64,000 bases of DNA from assembly GCF_024139115.2 (NCBI RefSeq), contig NC_085141.1, positions 398,128,042 through 398,192,041 on the forward strand, given 5' to 3'. The DNA comes from Armigeres subalbatus. Lineage: Eukaryota > Arthropoda > Insecta > Diptera > Culicidae. Position numbers and translations under genes: made by a program. The notes beneath the pieces were generated by a model. It was not told the DNA's origin. It saw nothing but the letters and a program-made list of their open reading frames with translations, and did no database searches. Shown piece after piece: positions 1 through 12,980 of the stretch (position 1 is its first letter; every line of letters starts with the position of its first letter).

Positions 1-1660
1 TTCGCTTAATGAACGATGAACATGACAACAGAATTGAAAGAGAAAAAAACATAATTTTAGTTTGGGTCTGTCCCAATCGAAGCGGGGGAAATAAATGACT
101 TAATTAAAAACTGCCGTAACTCTACGTAATAATATTTACATAAATTATCGTATCCTAACAATGAAATATTGCTTGCATGTCTGGAGAGAGAGAAAAAAGG
201 GGGTTTTAACATTCGACGTATTCAATGTGTGCAAAGCGATTCACAGTCAGAATGATTTTCCAATTTTTCCCTCGTAGGAAAAGATGAAAAATCAATCCAC
301 CCACTGTGTGCAGTCAGTTCGTTCGCGTCAAAGTCTGGGGGTCTCTACCTAATAGTCTATACTTAGCGTTATGGGGGGAATGGGAAGGGGGGAACGGTAC
401 TAAATTATGCTATTCTTAGGAAACCAACTCTAAAGCTAATCCACTTCCACCGGAAAGTGACGACAGTTTGTCTTGTCGAGTGAGGTGCATAGCGGTAGTT
501 TAGATTTATGGCTCTTCTTTGCCGCGCCGTTAGAAGTTTGAAGAAGATGATTTCTCACAAGAGTTACAATGGCCATTTCGGCGCAGAAGATGATGGGTTT
601 GGTGCCATAAAAATCATCCAACTCCCTGCGAAAGAGCGTGTATCCATCAGGGCAGGAACATAGAAACCCACAAAAGGCTCGAGGCACGGCATAGTGATAA
701 TCGTACATCACGTGAATTTATGTCGGTAAACAACTTCGAGGCACTTCCAGGCTAAGATGGTTAATGTGGAACGTGGGGTGCTGGCCAGCAAAAATATTCT
801 TACCGGGGCAAACGGTACCATAAAGGAGGGGTTTGTTGAAATTATAGTTGTTATAGGACGATGTTATAATATGCTGACGGTGCGGAAGGAGGCACGAGTT
901 CCGATGCCAGATTAGTGGGTTCCACCTTCGCGCACAGTTAACTATATGGTGGTTCGGTTTGGCCGGAGAACCTTTGTCCGGGTGCGTTTGGTCAATGGAC
1001 GAGATCCGTTATGAATACCTCTCCCTACATGGTTCATGTGCGAATGGTCGTAAGTCATTGGTGCGTAAACTAATGGGAACGATTTCGAGGGGCTACCCAA
1101 TTATGAGATTCTGACGAAATGTATCTCTTGAATATTTAGGGAGTTTGGAAGAATGGACAGGGCTTGAAATACGTTGGATGAGCAGCTACAGTCCATTTGC
1201 AGTTGGGAGTATTTTTCATCAAGACAAAAGCGAGAAAGGACTGGCAATATATTTCACGAAAATAGAGCGCAAAATTGTTAGATTCGTCCCAGAAATCCTG
1301 AAAAATAAAGGCTCTGGACATTTCTTCTTACTGCCTTGGGAAAAGAAGGTATTGAAACATTCAAAGCTTGAGCAGACTTCCTTGTCAAATATGGGATGAT
1401 ATTACCAGAAAAGATGAAAGGACCTCGACCTGAACTTAGGAGAGGTTTTGTGCATCCACGAATGATAAACTTCATCTCATTCATTCGAACGCTGAATCAG
1501 TCAGTCAGCCATTTTTGCCACTGTCGATTTCCATGTGAGCAGTGCCTCTTTGGAAAGAATTTTAGAGAAAAATTAAAAAGTTTTCTGAAAATGTGACGAA
1601 TATTTTTTCTGGAAGCAAATAATGAACAGTTTTTTTAATCTGAAAGTTTGACAAAGTTCT
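1..1660. other. Unrecognised non-repetitive stretch
   Basis: I see no convincing gene here. The longest open frame is on the minus strand at 436-711 (91 codons, Cys-containing) and has no family resemblance I recognise. Two overlapping plus-strand frames at 1145-1596 have none either. The sequence is not obviously tandem. It could be the untranslated or intergenic flank of a gene to the left. Confidence 0.3.
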
Positions 1661-2060
1661 CTTTTCAATGTTGATAGAGCCCCTTAGAAAACGTTAAACC
1701 ATCATTCAAGAAGGTAGGGGAGGCATTCTCTAAGAAGCTTAGAAAATTCTGATTGGAGTCCCTTGAAAATATTTAAAAGCTTGGCTTGAAGGGACCACTA
1801 AAAAACTACCAAAAAATTCTCAAGAAAGTATGCAAGTCGTTTCAAGGAAGCTTGAGCAACAGTGTCCAATTCCGGGAATTCCTTGGGGAAGTTTTCCAAA
1901 ATATGAAAGAAATTTACCTCAAGCTTCTAAAAGATCTTCTTAGAATTAAGAAGAAGATCCCATTGAATACCAGCAAGCGTCTATGGAGGACTATACAGAA
2001 GGTCGAAGGACAAATAAGAACGACAAAAGGAAAAATAGTTGAAGGGAATAAATAGAGAAG
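1660..2060. repeat. Possible decayed AAGCTT-type repeat
   Basis: Short words such as AAGCTTGG, TTCAAGGAAGCTTGA and CTTGAAGGGACC recur irregularly. They resemble the degenerate edges of the 23-bp array at 60190-61420. No clean period can be read, so this may be an old remnant of a related minisatellite or chance purine-rich sequence. Confidence 0.25.
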
Positions 2061-2061
2061 T

Positions 2062-3012
2062 AAAGGGTCACTTGGCCGAAAATGACTTTTATCAAAAATG
2101 TCATTGAGCCTAAATTGACTCACGGCCGGAAATGTCGTTTAGCTGAGCAGGTCATCTGGCCAAATATATGCCGTTGGTTGGCAGACAGAGTTATTCGGCC
2201 GAACGGATCATACCTCGAAAATGCCGTTTGGCCGAAGGGGTCTTTCGATGGTAAATGTTATTGGGCGAACAATAGTGAATGTGAAAATTGTAAAATGGGT
2301 AATGATAATTGAAAAAAAAGCAGTAAGGAATAAGAAGTGAGATTTGTGAAGTGAGAAGTAGAGAATGAGACATGAAAAGTGCGACTTTCGAATCTTTTAT
2401 CTTACTGTGAAAGTCAGCGAGGTGAGAAGTTAGGAATGAGAAGTGAGAGATGAGAAGTGATTAGCAAGAAGTGACACATCTTATTTCTCACTTTTCATAT
2501 CTCACATCTCATTTTTTTACTTCTCACTTTTCACACTTATGGGAAGTTAGAAATAAGAAGTGCGGGGTGAAAAGTCTCTACTCTCTTTTTTCACTTCTAA
2601 CACCTTTTTTCCCACTTTTCATTACTATCGTCTCACTCCTCAATTATTTTTTCGGCCATTTAACCTGTTGAACTAACGACATTTACGCTCGTATGATTTG
2701 TGCGGCCGAACGGCCTTTTCTGTCAAATGACCATTTCTGCCAGGCGGTATTTTTGTCCACTGTCATTTTCGGCAGTTTCGACCAAACGTTCAATTCGGCC
2801 AACTGGCTTTCAGACGAATAACTTTCAGGCTTAATTGGACGTTAAGTCGAAACTCATTGGACAGAATCCAATTTGACCAAAGAGTAATAGAGCAAGCCCA
2901 AGTAACCAAAAGTTCCTTTAAAAGTACGGTTTTCGCTTAATCAGCTCGGTCAGGCTGGTTACTGGGGAGTATTGCGCGATCGAATGTCGTTTGACCGAAT
3001 GAGCTCCACCTG
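2062..3012. repeat. Composite foldback A: GGCC repeats flanking GAAGTGAG/CTCACTTC core
   Basis: The left arm (about 2070-2265) has repeated GGCCGAA words spaced by 17-22 bp. A purine-rich GAAGTGAG-type stretch follows at 2330-2475, then its pyrimidine complement at 2478-2650, then a right arm with GGCC words at 2650-3012. Symmetry about 2478 makes the locus a potential large hairpin. The same architecture recurs at 16925-18160. No target-site duplication was found. Confidence 0.6.
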
Positions 3013-4559
3013 GCCAAAAGTCACTTGAAAAAAAAAGCTTTCAGGCCAACCAAATCATACAGTCAAATAGAATTCTGTTGGGTTTGGGAACCGAATCTTT
3101 TTGACCTTCCGAATGGAATTCTTTTGGACAGCTGTACGAAATCATTTTGGCCTACTGAAAAGAATTCTATTGCGCTTCAGAGCCGAAACCTTCCAGATGG
3201 TTTTTTGGGTTTCTGGAAGGAATTATTTTGGGCTACCGAAAAGAATTATCTTAGGCTTTCGAACTGAATCCTTTTGAACTTCCGAATGGAAGATTTTCAG
3301 TCTTTCTAACCGAATCACATTGTCTTCCGAAAAAAAAAGTTTTCGGACTCCCAAACTGAATCCGACAGGAACTTTTTTGGGTTTCTGAATAAAATCATTC
3401 TGAGCTTAGAAAAGAATTATTTTGGGCTTCAGAACGGAATTATGTTGGGCTTCTTAACAGAATCATATTGGCCTTTGGAATGGAGTTATTTTGGGCCCCC
3501 GAAAAGAATTCTTCTGAACTTTCAAATGGGCGAATTGGGCTCCTAAACCGAATAAATGTTGGTTTTCGAAAGGATTTTTTTGTATTTTCGATCCGGAATC
3601 CTTTTGGGTTTCAAAACATAATTCTTTTGGGCTTCAGAAATTATTTTCCTTAGGCTTCTGAGCGCAATCATTTTGGAGTTTCGAAATAAATTCTTTTAGG
3701 CTTTCGAACCGAATCCTTTTGGCCTTCCGAATGGAATCATTTTGGGCTTCTGAATGGAATTATTTCGGGCTTCCGAAAAGAATTATTTTAGGCATCCAAC
3801 TGGAGCTCTTTTGGACTTTTGAACGGAAGTATGTCAGCCTTTCGAATGGAATTATTTTGGGTCTACAAACTGAATCCTTCTGGGCTTCCGTATGGAATTA
3901 TTTTGGGCTTCCGAAAAGAATTATTTTGTACCTTCAAACTGAATTCTGCTGGGCTTCTGACTGAAAATCTTTTGGGCTTCTGAACGAAATCATGTTGGTC
4001 TTCTGAAAAGAATTCTTTTGGGGTTATAGCCAAAACGAAAGAATTATTTTGAACTTCCGAAAATAATAATCTTGGGCTTTCGAACTGAATCCTTTTGAAC
4101 TTCCGAATGAAAGACTTTTAGTATTTCGAACAGAATGATTTTGCAAGTTTTTGGGTTCCCGAACTGAATCATCTCTGGCTTACGATTGAAAATCTTTTGA
4201 GTTTCTGCATAAAATCATTTTGAGCTTGAAATAGAATTATTTTGGTCTTGCGAACCAAATCCCTTTGGGCTTCCGGATTGAGTTATTTTGGGCTTCTGAA
4301 CGGAATTATTTAAGGCTTCCGAGAAGAATTCTTTTGGGTCTTCGAATTGGAATCTTTTGGGCTTCCAAATGGATTTTTTGGGCTCCCGATTTTTTTTTTG
4401 ATTTCTGAACAAAATTATTTTGGACTTCTGACTGGAATTCTTTTGGGGTCTCGAATCGAATTCTTTTGACCATCCGAATGGAATCATTTTGTGCTACTAA
4501 ATGGAATTATTTCGGGCTTCCAAAAGGAATTCTTTTAGGCATCCGACTGGAGTTCTTTT

Positions 4560-4799
4560 CTAGCATGATTTTTGAAAACGTCGTATGTCCAAATGATCTT
4601 TTATTACGCTCTCTTTCACTAATATCGAAGCTAGTTTTGCATTTATTACAATATTTCCACCTCAGCACGCTAGAAAAGCTATTTTCTTCAGATCTCTGTG
4701 AAAAAATCCGATGTAAATATTAGTATGGCTTCGTAATAATCGAAAGAGAAAGTAAACAAAGAGAGCTTCTCTTTTGGACGTTTTCAAAAATCACGCGAG
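4560..4799. mobile_element. 240-bp MITE with 23-bp TIRs inside the 23-bp array
   Basis: The left end CTAGCATGATTTTTGAAAACG and the reverse complement of the right end match at 21 of 23 positions. A TTTT duplication flanks it (4556-4559 and 4800-4803). The array unit near 5760 serves as an intact empty site, reading straight from ACTGGAGTTCTTTT into the following GGG. It has no coding capacity. Superfamily is not assigned; the 4-bp duplication is weak because it lies in a T run. Confidence 0.75.
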
Positions 4800-7700
4800 T
4801 TTTGGGATATTGAGCGGAATTATTTCAGCCTTTCGAATGGAATTTTTTTGGGCCTACACACTGAATCCTTCTTGGCTTCCGTATGAAATTATTTTGGGCT
4901 TACAAAAAGAATTATTTTGCACCTTCAAACTGAATCCTGCTGGGCTTCCGACTGGAATTCTTTTAGGTTTCTGAATGAAATCATTTTGAGCTTCGAAAAG
5001 AATTCTTCCGGGTTTTCGAACCAAATCCTTCTGGGCTTCCGAATGAAATTTTTTGGGCTTCTGAACGGATTTTTTTTTCTTCTAAAAAATATTCTTTTGG
5101 GCTTTATAGCCAAAACGTTTCTTGCTTCCCAATGTTTTTTTTGGCTTCTGAAAGAATTATTTTGGGCTTCCGAAAAGAAAAATCTTGGACTTTCGAATTG
5201 AATCCTTTTGAACTTCTGAATGGAAGACTTTTAGTCTTTCGAACGGAATGATTTTGCCTTCCGAAAAGAAGTTTTTGGCCTCCCGATTAAAATCCTCTCG
5301 GGCTTACGATTGGAAATCTTTTGGGTTTCTGAATAAAATCATTTTGAGCTAGGAAAAGAATTCTTTTGGGCTTGTGAACCAAATCCCTTTGGGCTTCCGG
5401 ATGGAGTTATTTTGGGCTTCTAAACGAAATTATTTAAGGCTTTCGAAAAGAATTCTTTTAGGTCTTCGAATTGAAATCTTTTGGGCTTCCGAATGGTTCT
5501 TTGGGCTCCCGAAAAGAATTCTTTCAAACTTTCGAATGCGAATCTTTTGGGCTTTCAGCGGAATGTTTTGTACTTTTGATCCGGAATCGTTTTGAGTTTC
5601 AAAACTGATTTTTTTGGACTTCTGAACGGAATCATTTTGGACTTCTGATTAAAATTCTTTTGGGCTCTCGAAGCGAATTATTCTGACCATCCGAATGGAA
5701 TCATTTTGCTTCTAAATGGAATTATTTCGGGCATCCGAAAGGAATTCTTTTAGGCATCCGACTGGAGTTCTTTTGGGGTATTGAGCGGAATTATTTCAGC
5801 CTTTCGAATATATTTTTCTTGGGCCTACAAACTGAATCCTTCTGGGCTTCCGACTGGAATTCTTCTTGGTTTCAAAATTAAATAATTTTTAACTTCAAAA
5901 AAAAATCTTTCAGGTTTCCGAATAAAATCTTTCTGGGCGACCGTTAGGAATAATTTTGGGATTTTGAATGGAATTATTTTAGGCTACTGAAAAGAATTCT
6001 TTTAGGATTTCAAACCGAACACTTTTATGGTTGGCTTCCGAACGGAATTTTTCGTACTTTCGATCTGGAATCCTATTGAGCTTCCAAAAAGAATTCTTTT
6101 AAGCTTCAGAACTGAATCCTTTTGGGCTTCCGACTGGAATTCTTTTGGCCTTTTGAGCGGAGTTTTTTCAGCCTTTCGAATGGATTTTTTTGGACTTTTT
6201 GGACGAATGGAATTATTTTGGGCTTTTGAATGGAATTATTTTGGGCTCCCGAAAAGAATTCTTTTAAACTTTCGAATAAAAATCTTTCGGGCTTTCAAAC
6301 CGAATACTTTTGGGCTTCTGAACAGAATTTCTTGTATTTTCAATCCGGAATCCTTTTGGGTTTAAAAAAAGATTTTTTGGGCTTGCAAACTGATTTTTTT
6401 TAGCTTCACAACGGAATCATTTTGGACTTCCGAATGAAATTCTTTTGGGCTTTCGAACCGAATCCTTTTGATCTTCCGACTGGAATTCTTTTGGCCCTTT
6501 GAATGGAATTATGTCAGCCTTTCGAATGGAATTCTTTTGGGCTTCCGAACCAAATCCCTTTGGGCTTTCAAATGGAATTAGTTTGGGCTTCTGTATGGAA
6601 TTATTTTTGGCTCCCGAAAGAAATTATTTTAAACTTTCGAATGAAAATCTTTAAGGCTTTCAAACCGAATACTTTTGAGCTTCTGAACGGAATGATTTTT
6701 GGCTTCTGAAAGGATTTTTTTGTGCTTTCCTTCCGCAATCCTTTTGAAAAAATGTTTGAGCTCATGAACTCATTTTGAGCTTCTGAACGGAATGATTTTT
6801 GACTTCCAAATGACATTTGTTTGGGCTCTCAAAACGAATCCTTTTAACCTTCCGAATGGAATCATTTTGTGCTTCTGAATGGAATTAATCTGTGCTTCCG
6901 AAGAGAATTCTTTTGGGCATCCGACTGGAGTTCGTTTGGGCTTTTGAACGGAATTATTTCTGATTTTCAAATAGAATTACTTTGGGTCTTCAAACTGAGT
7001 CCTTCTGCGCTTCCGTAAGGATTTATTTTGGGCTTCCGAAAAGAATTGTTTTGCAGCTTCGAACTGAATCCTGCTGGACTTCCAATTGGAATTCTTTTGG
7101 GTTCCTGAATGAAATCATTTTGAGCTTCCGAACCAAATCCTGCTGGGCTTCCATTTGGAATAATTTTAGGCTTTTGAATGGAATTATTTTAGGCTCCTGC
7201 AAAGAATTCTTTTGGGCTTTCAAACCGAATACTTTTGGGATTCCGAAAGTAATTCTTTTGGCCTTCTGAACGGATTTTTGTGTGCTTTTGATCCGGAATC
7301 TTTTTGGACTTCCAAAAAGAATTCTTTTGAGCTTCAGAACTAAATAATTTTAACCTTCTGAACGAAATTATTTCAGCCTTCCGAACCGAATACCTTTGTG
7401 CTTTTAAATGGAATTATTTCGGGCTACCGAAAAGAATTCTTTTAAACTCTCGAATGACATTTTTTGAGCTACTCCGAATACTTTGGGCTTCCGAACGGAA
7501 TCATTTTTAGTTTCCGAACAGACTTTTGTACTTTCGATCCGGTATCCTTTTGGGTTTCAAAAAAGATTTTTTTTGGGCTTCTGAACGGAATCATTTTGGA
7601 CTTCTGATTCAAATTCTTTTGGGCACTCGAACCGAATCCTTTTGACCATTCTAATTGAATAATTTTGTGCTTCTCAATTAAATTATTTCAGGCTACCGAC

Positions 7701-7979
7701 ATTTTTTTTTCGGGCTTCCGTTTGGAGATCTTTTGAGCTAATGAACGAAATTATTTTAGCCTTTTAAATTGAATCCTTCTGGGCGACCGATAGGAATAAT
7801 TTTAGGCTTTCGAATGGAATTATTTTTGGCTCCTGAAAAGAATTCTTTTGGAATTTCAAACCAAATAATTGTGAGGTTCGAAAAGTAAATCTTTTGGGCT
7901 TCTGAACGGAACAATTTTTAGCTTTCGCACGGATTTTTGTGTGCTTTCGATCCGGGGTTTCCAAAAATAATTCTTTTGA

Positions 7980-8053
7980 TCGAGTCAAGTACGAGACACT
8001 GAAGGCGACCTTTTTGTTGAGGTCGAAATACGTATCTGTCAAGGTACAAGGGA
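7980..8053 (+). mobile_element. Fragment of a dispersed repeat inside the 23-bp array
   Basis: About 74 bp running from TCGAGTCAAGTACGAGACAC through GGTCGAAATACGTATCTGTC interrupts the array. It matches, with a few differences, the arms of the palindromic insertion at 26882-27186. It is a short copy of an interspersed mosquito repeat and encodes nothing. Confidence 0.65.
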
Positions 8054-8409
8054 ATTCTTTTGAGCTACAGAACTGAATCCTGGGCCTACAATCTGAATCC
8101 TGTAGGGCCTCCGTATGGAATTAATTTGGGCTTCTGGAAAAAAAATATTTTGCGCCTTCGAACTGAATCCTGCTGGACTTCCGACTGGAATTCTTTAGGG
8201 TTTCTAAATGAAATCATTTTGAGCTTCGAAAAGAATGCTTTTGGGCTTCCGATTGGAATTATTTTAGGCTTCTGAACGGAATTATGTTGGGCTTTCAAAA
8301 CCCAACACGTTTGGGCTTCCGAACCGAATACTTTTGAACTTCCGAAAACATTTTTAGCACATCTGAACGGAATGATTTTTGGCTTCCGAACGGAAGTAGC
8401 TGTGCTTTC

Positions 8410-8785
8410 TGTGGGAAATAAAGTGAGCCTGGAGAAAGCATTCGCATTTTTTGATTACATTGATAGATAAAGTAGAACGTATGTCTTGTTTCATAATAAA
8501 AATAATGAAATAAACTAAAATATGTTCAAACGACAATAATAAATAAAATATAAATGATCGTAGTAGGCTTTTGAAATGCTAGCATACTAAGAAGCCAATG
8601 AGAAGAAATTTGAAATTCAATCTCAGTAGGCTGACATGGAATTCTAGTATGTTCGAAGGTTGACGTCGAAAATAAATGAAGATTATTCAGTGTTCGTTTC
8701 TTGAGGCGGGATTACCCCGATTGTTTTTTATGCGCCCAAGGCATGTTTTTCACGGAGAAAGTAGACAAATCGTTTGGTTGCGAAA
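8410..8785. other. Non-array insertion of about 375 bp
   Basis: The 23-bp periodicity stops near 8410 and resumes at the unit beginning AGATCCGGAATCC near 8790. The intervening DNA is AT-rich and has no recognisable inverted termini or coding sequence. It is either an insertion of unknown type or the remnant of a deleted element. Confidence 0.5.
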
Positions 8786-11700
8786 CTTTAGATCCGGAAT
8801 CCTTTTGAGCTCCTGAAAAGAATTCTTTTGGGATTCTGGGCTTCCCAACTGAATTCTTTTGAGACTCCTGATGGAATTCATCTGGGATTCCAAACCAAAT
8901 CTTCTGTGGCTTCCGACTGAGCTTCGAAAAGAATTCTTTTGGGCTTCCGTTCTCTTGAGCTTTCGAACTGAATCTTTTTGGGTTTTTGAATGGAAATATT
9001 TTGAGCTTTCAGTCCGAACACTTGGGCTTCCAATGCGAATACTTTTGGGCTAAGAAAATATTTTGTTTTTTGCTTCCAAACGGAATTTTTGTGCATTAGA
9101 TCCGAAATCCTATTCTTTTGGGTTTTCTGAATGAAATTGTTTGGGCTTTCGATTGATTTTTTGGGCTACCAAACTAAATCCTCTCGGACTTCCCACTGGG
9201 ATATTTTGGGTTTCCGAATGAAATCGTTTTGAGTTTCGAAAAGAATTCTTCGTATGGAAATATTGTTGGCTTCTGGATGGAACTATTTCGGGCTTCTGAG
9301 ACGAATTCTTTTGGACCTTCTAACTGAATCCTTTTGGGCTTCCGAATTTAATTTGTTTCGTCCTGGGATTTTTTGTGTTTTTGATCCGGAATCCTTTTGG
9401 GCTTCCGAATAAAACTTTTTGGGCTTCCAAACTGAATTCTTTTGAGACTCCAAAAGGAATTCTTCTGGGATTCCAACCACCAACCAACCCAGCCAGAGAA
9501 TTCCGATTGAAATTCTTTTGGGTTTCGCAACGAGATTATTTTGGGCTTTCGACTGGAATTATTTTGGGCATCTGAACGAATTTATTTTAGCCTGCCGAAA
9601 AAAATTCTCATGAGATTTCGAACTGAATCCTATTGGGTTGTCTGAATCATTTTGGGTTTTTGAATGGAATTATTTTGGATTTCAATCGAACACTTTTGGG
9701 CTTCCAATCCGAATACTTTTGGGCTTCCGAAATATTTTTTTTTATCTTCTGAACGAAATAAATTTTTGATTCCTAATGGAATTTTTTATGCTTTCGATCC
9801 GAAATCGTATTTTTTGGGCCTCCGAATTGATTTTTTCAGCCTTTCGAATGGAATCCTTTTGGGCTTCCAAACTGAATTCTACTGGAATTCTTTTCGATTT
9901 CCGAATGAAATCATTTTGACCTTTAAAAATAATTCTTTTGGGCTTATTAATGGAATTATTTTTGGCTTCTGAACGCAACCATTTCGGGCTGCGGAGATGA
10001 ATTCTTTTAGACCTTCAAACTTTTCGAGCTGAATACTTTTGGGCTTCCAATGGTATTTTTGGGCTTCTGAATGGAATTTTGTTGGGCTTTCAAATCGAAC
10101 ACGTTTGAGCCTCCGAGCCGAAAACTTTTGAACTTCTGAATGAAATATTTTTTGCCTTCCGAACGGAATTTTTTGCGCTTTCGAATCGGAATCCTTTTGA
10201 GCTCCCGAAAAGAATTCTTTTGGGCTTCCGAATGCAATTTTTTGGGCTTCCAAATTGAATTCTTTTGGAACTTCGAATGGAATTCTTCTACGATTCCAAA
10301 CCGAATCTTCTCTGACTTCCGACTGAAATTATTTTCGTTTTCTGAATGTAATCATTCGAAAAAAAAAATCTTTTGAGCATCCGTATGGAACTGTTTTCTG
10401 CTTTTGTACGGATTTATTTTAGGGTTTCTAAATCATTTTAGGTTTTGGGCTTTCAATCCGAACACTTTTGGGCTTCCAATCCGAATACTTTTGAGACTCC
10501 GAACGGAATTTTTTGTGCTTTCGATCCGAAATCCTATTATTTTGGGCTTCCGAAAAGAATTATTTTGCATCTTAGAGCGGAATCCTGCTGGGCTTCCAAT
10601 TGAAATTCTTGTGGCTTTTTGAATGAAATCATTTTGAACTTCAGAAAAAGCTCCGAAAACCATTTTTTTTGGGCCTCCGAGGCTTTTTAATGGAATTATT
10701 TTAGGCTCCTGAAAATAATTCTTTTAGGCTTTCATACCGAATACTTTTGGGGTTCAGATAATAACTCTTTTGGCCTTCTGAACGAAATAGTTTTTTGAGG
10801 CTTCCGAACGGATTTTTGCGTGCTGTCGATTTGGAATCCTTTTGAACTTCCAAAAAGAATTTGTTTGAGCTTCAGAAAAATTATTGTGGGCTTCCCAACT
10901 GAATCCTTCAGGGCTTCCTCATAGAAAATTTAAGGGCATCTAAACGGAATTGTTTTGGAAAATATTACACCTTCGAACTGAATCCTGCTGGGCTACCGAC
11001 TGGAATTCTTTTAGTTTTCGGAATTAAATTATTTTGAACTTCGAAAATAATTCTTTTGGACCTCGGAACCAAATCCTTCTGAGCTTCCGAATGAAATTAT
11101 TTTAGGTTTTTTGAACTATTTGGGGCTTACGAAAAGAATTCTTTTGGACCTTCGAACTGAATTTTTCTGGGCTGAAAGTTTTTGGGCTTCTAAACGGAAT
11201 CATTTTGAGCTGAAGGAAATTATGTTGGGCTTCCGAACCTAATACTTTTGAACTTTTGAAAATATTTTCTGGGCTTCTGAACGGAATGGTTTTAGGCTTT
11301 TAAAATATCCCAAAAAGAATTCTTTTGGCTTCCGTATGGAACTATTTTCGGCTTCTGAACGAAATTATTTTGGGGCTTTCTAGAAGAATTCTTTTGGGCA
11401 TTTGAACTGAATCCTTCTGGGCTTTCGAATGGAAATTATTAATTATTGAATGGATTATTTTGCCGAATGAAATCATTTTCAGCTTCGAAAAGAATTCTTT
11501 TGAGCTTCCGTATGGAACTATTTTTTTTCACTTTTTTTTTGGTTTTTGAATGAATTTTTTTTTGGACTTTTAAACCGAACACTTTCGGGCCTCCAATCCG
11601 AATTAGCCTACCGAAAATATTTTTATTTGAGCATCTGACTCCGTTTTTATGCTTTCAAAATCTTATTCTTTTGGGCGTCCGAATGGAACTCTTTTGGGTT

Positions 11701-12415
11701 ACTGGATGCAATCATTTTGTGCTTCGAAACCAAAACATTTTTTTTCTAAACTGAATTATTTTTGGCTTCCGAGAAGATTTTTTTTTGTGCTATCGGTCTA
11801 GATCATTTTTGTCTCCATAATGAAATCATTTTCGACTTCTGAACGAAATGGTTTTGAGCTTTCAAATGGACTTCTTTTAGGATTTTAAACTGTATCCTTT
11901 TAGGCTTCCGAAAAGAATTCTTTTGAACTTCCGACTGGAATTCTTTTGGGTTTCTGAACGATTTTTTTTGGACTTTTTAATAGACGCCATCCTGTTGAGC
12001 TTCCGGAAAAAAATCTTCCATACTTCCGAACGGAATCGATTTGAAATTCCAAAATATTTTTTTTGGGCTTTTGCACCGAATCCTTTTTGTCTTTCGGTTG
12101 TTTTTTTTCTAGGCTTTTGTACAGAATCATTTTGTGCTTCCAAAAATAATTACTTTGGGCATTCGAACCTAATATTTTATTTTCTGAATGAATTTATTTT
12201 GACCTTCCGAAAAGAATTGTGTGGGCTTCCAAACTAAATCGTTTTGGGATTCTAAAAATAATTCTTTATGGCTTTCGAACGGAGTCATTTTGGGCTTCTG
12301 GATTTAATTATTTGAGCTCCTGACTTCCGGAAATAATTCTTTCAAACTAACCGGGGTTTCAAACCGAATAGTATTCGACTTTCGAAAAAAATTCATTTGA
12401 CTTCCGAGCAGAATT

Positions 12416-12980
12416 TTCTTACAAAATACACATAGCAAGTATTTTATACATGTATTCCTTTGGGCGATGTATCCTATAAACATTCGTTCATCTTGATATT
12501 TTAAAAAATTGGAATATTTTCATATGACCAATCCCACTTACTTTGCACCGACCCCTCGTACCATCGACATACGCCTCATCCATCCTAACTCAAACCTATA
12601 ATTTCCTCCATCCCGCCCACCAGGTCCTCAAACAAAGAAAGTCCGATTCGATCGGGACCACCTTGCGAAGGTAGGTAAACGAAATTATCCATTTTCTCAT
12701 CGGATTTCTCCGTTCCGATTTCCCTCCAGCTACTGTTGCTGCTGCCGGGGGTGTCACGCAACCCAACAAAGAGCCATAAACCCAAAGTTGCCACACTGCC
12801 GCTTAACTGGAAGCTCCACATACCCATGCGGGTTATTGCGGGAAAGGGTGTCGAGTGGGGCACATTAAAAACAATTGATTGCTATCACTTGCGAAGAGTT
12901 GAGCTACAATTAATTATTAGCACTAGTGGAGCTGGGGTGGAATAGAGATAGAGATAGGGATAGCGCAGTTTCCTGCAGTT
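12416..12980. other. 3' flank / probable 3' UTR of the minus-strand gene
   Basis: This lies between the end of the 23-bp array and the stop codon of the minus-strand gene. Unlike the array it is non-repetitive. No perfect AATAAA on the minus strand was found, so the transcript end cannot be placed. Open frames here (for example 12585-12863 minus) look incidental. Confidence 0.4.

Larger units (their letters stand above)
3060..12415. repeat. Diverged 23-bp tandem array, about 9.4 kb
   Basis: Consecutive units of the form ATTCTTTTGGGCTTCCGAAAAGA repeat every 23 bp with occasional 22-24-bp steps; for example, successive units from about 7045 to 7270 are nearly all 23 bp. At this period the tract holds about 400 units. 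The five bases near the unit end vary mainly between AAAGA, ACTGA, ATGGA and ACCGA. Because 23 is not a multiple of 3, open frames show a 23-residue peptide period (69 bp). Those ORFs are repeat artefacts, not genes. Longer blocks also recur, for instance 4130-4330 against 5245-5440 and the segments near 3840, 4830, 5820, 6970 and 8080. This indicates higher-order units of about 1-1.2 kb. Confidence 0.9.

Noticed and set aside
436..711. 91-codon Cys-containing minus-strand ORF near the window start
   Set aside because: No signal peptide, family motif or splice context could be found; kept only as part of an unrecognised stretch.
3025..12237. Dozens of 60-120-codon ORFs with FGLPKRILLGF or SEAQKDSVRKPK patterns
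   Set aside because: All are translations of the 23-bp array on either strand; none has a start context, domain or codon pattern distinct from the repeat.
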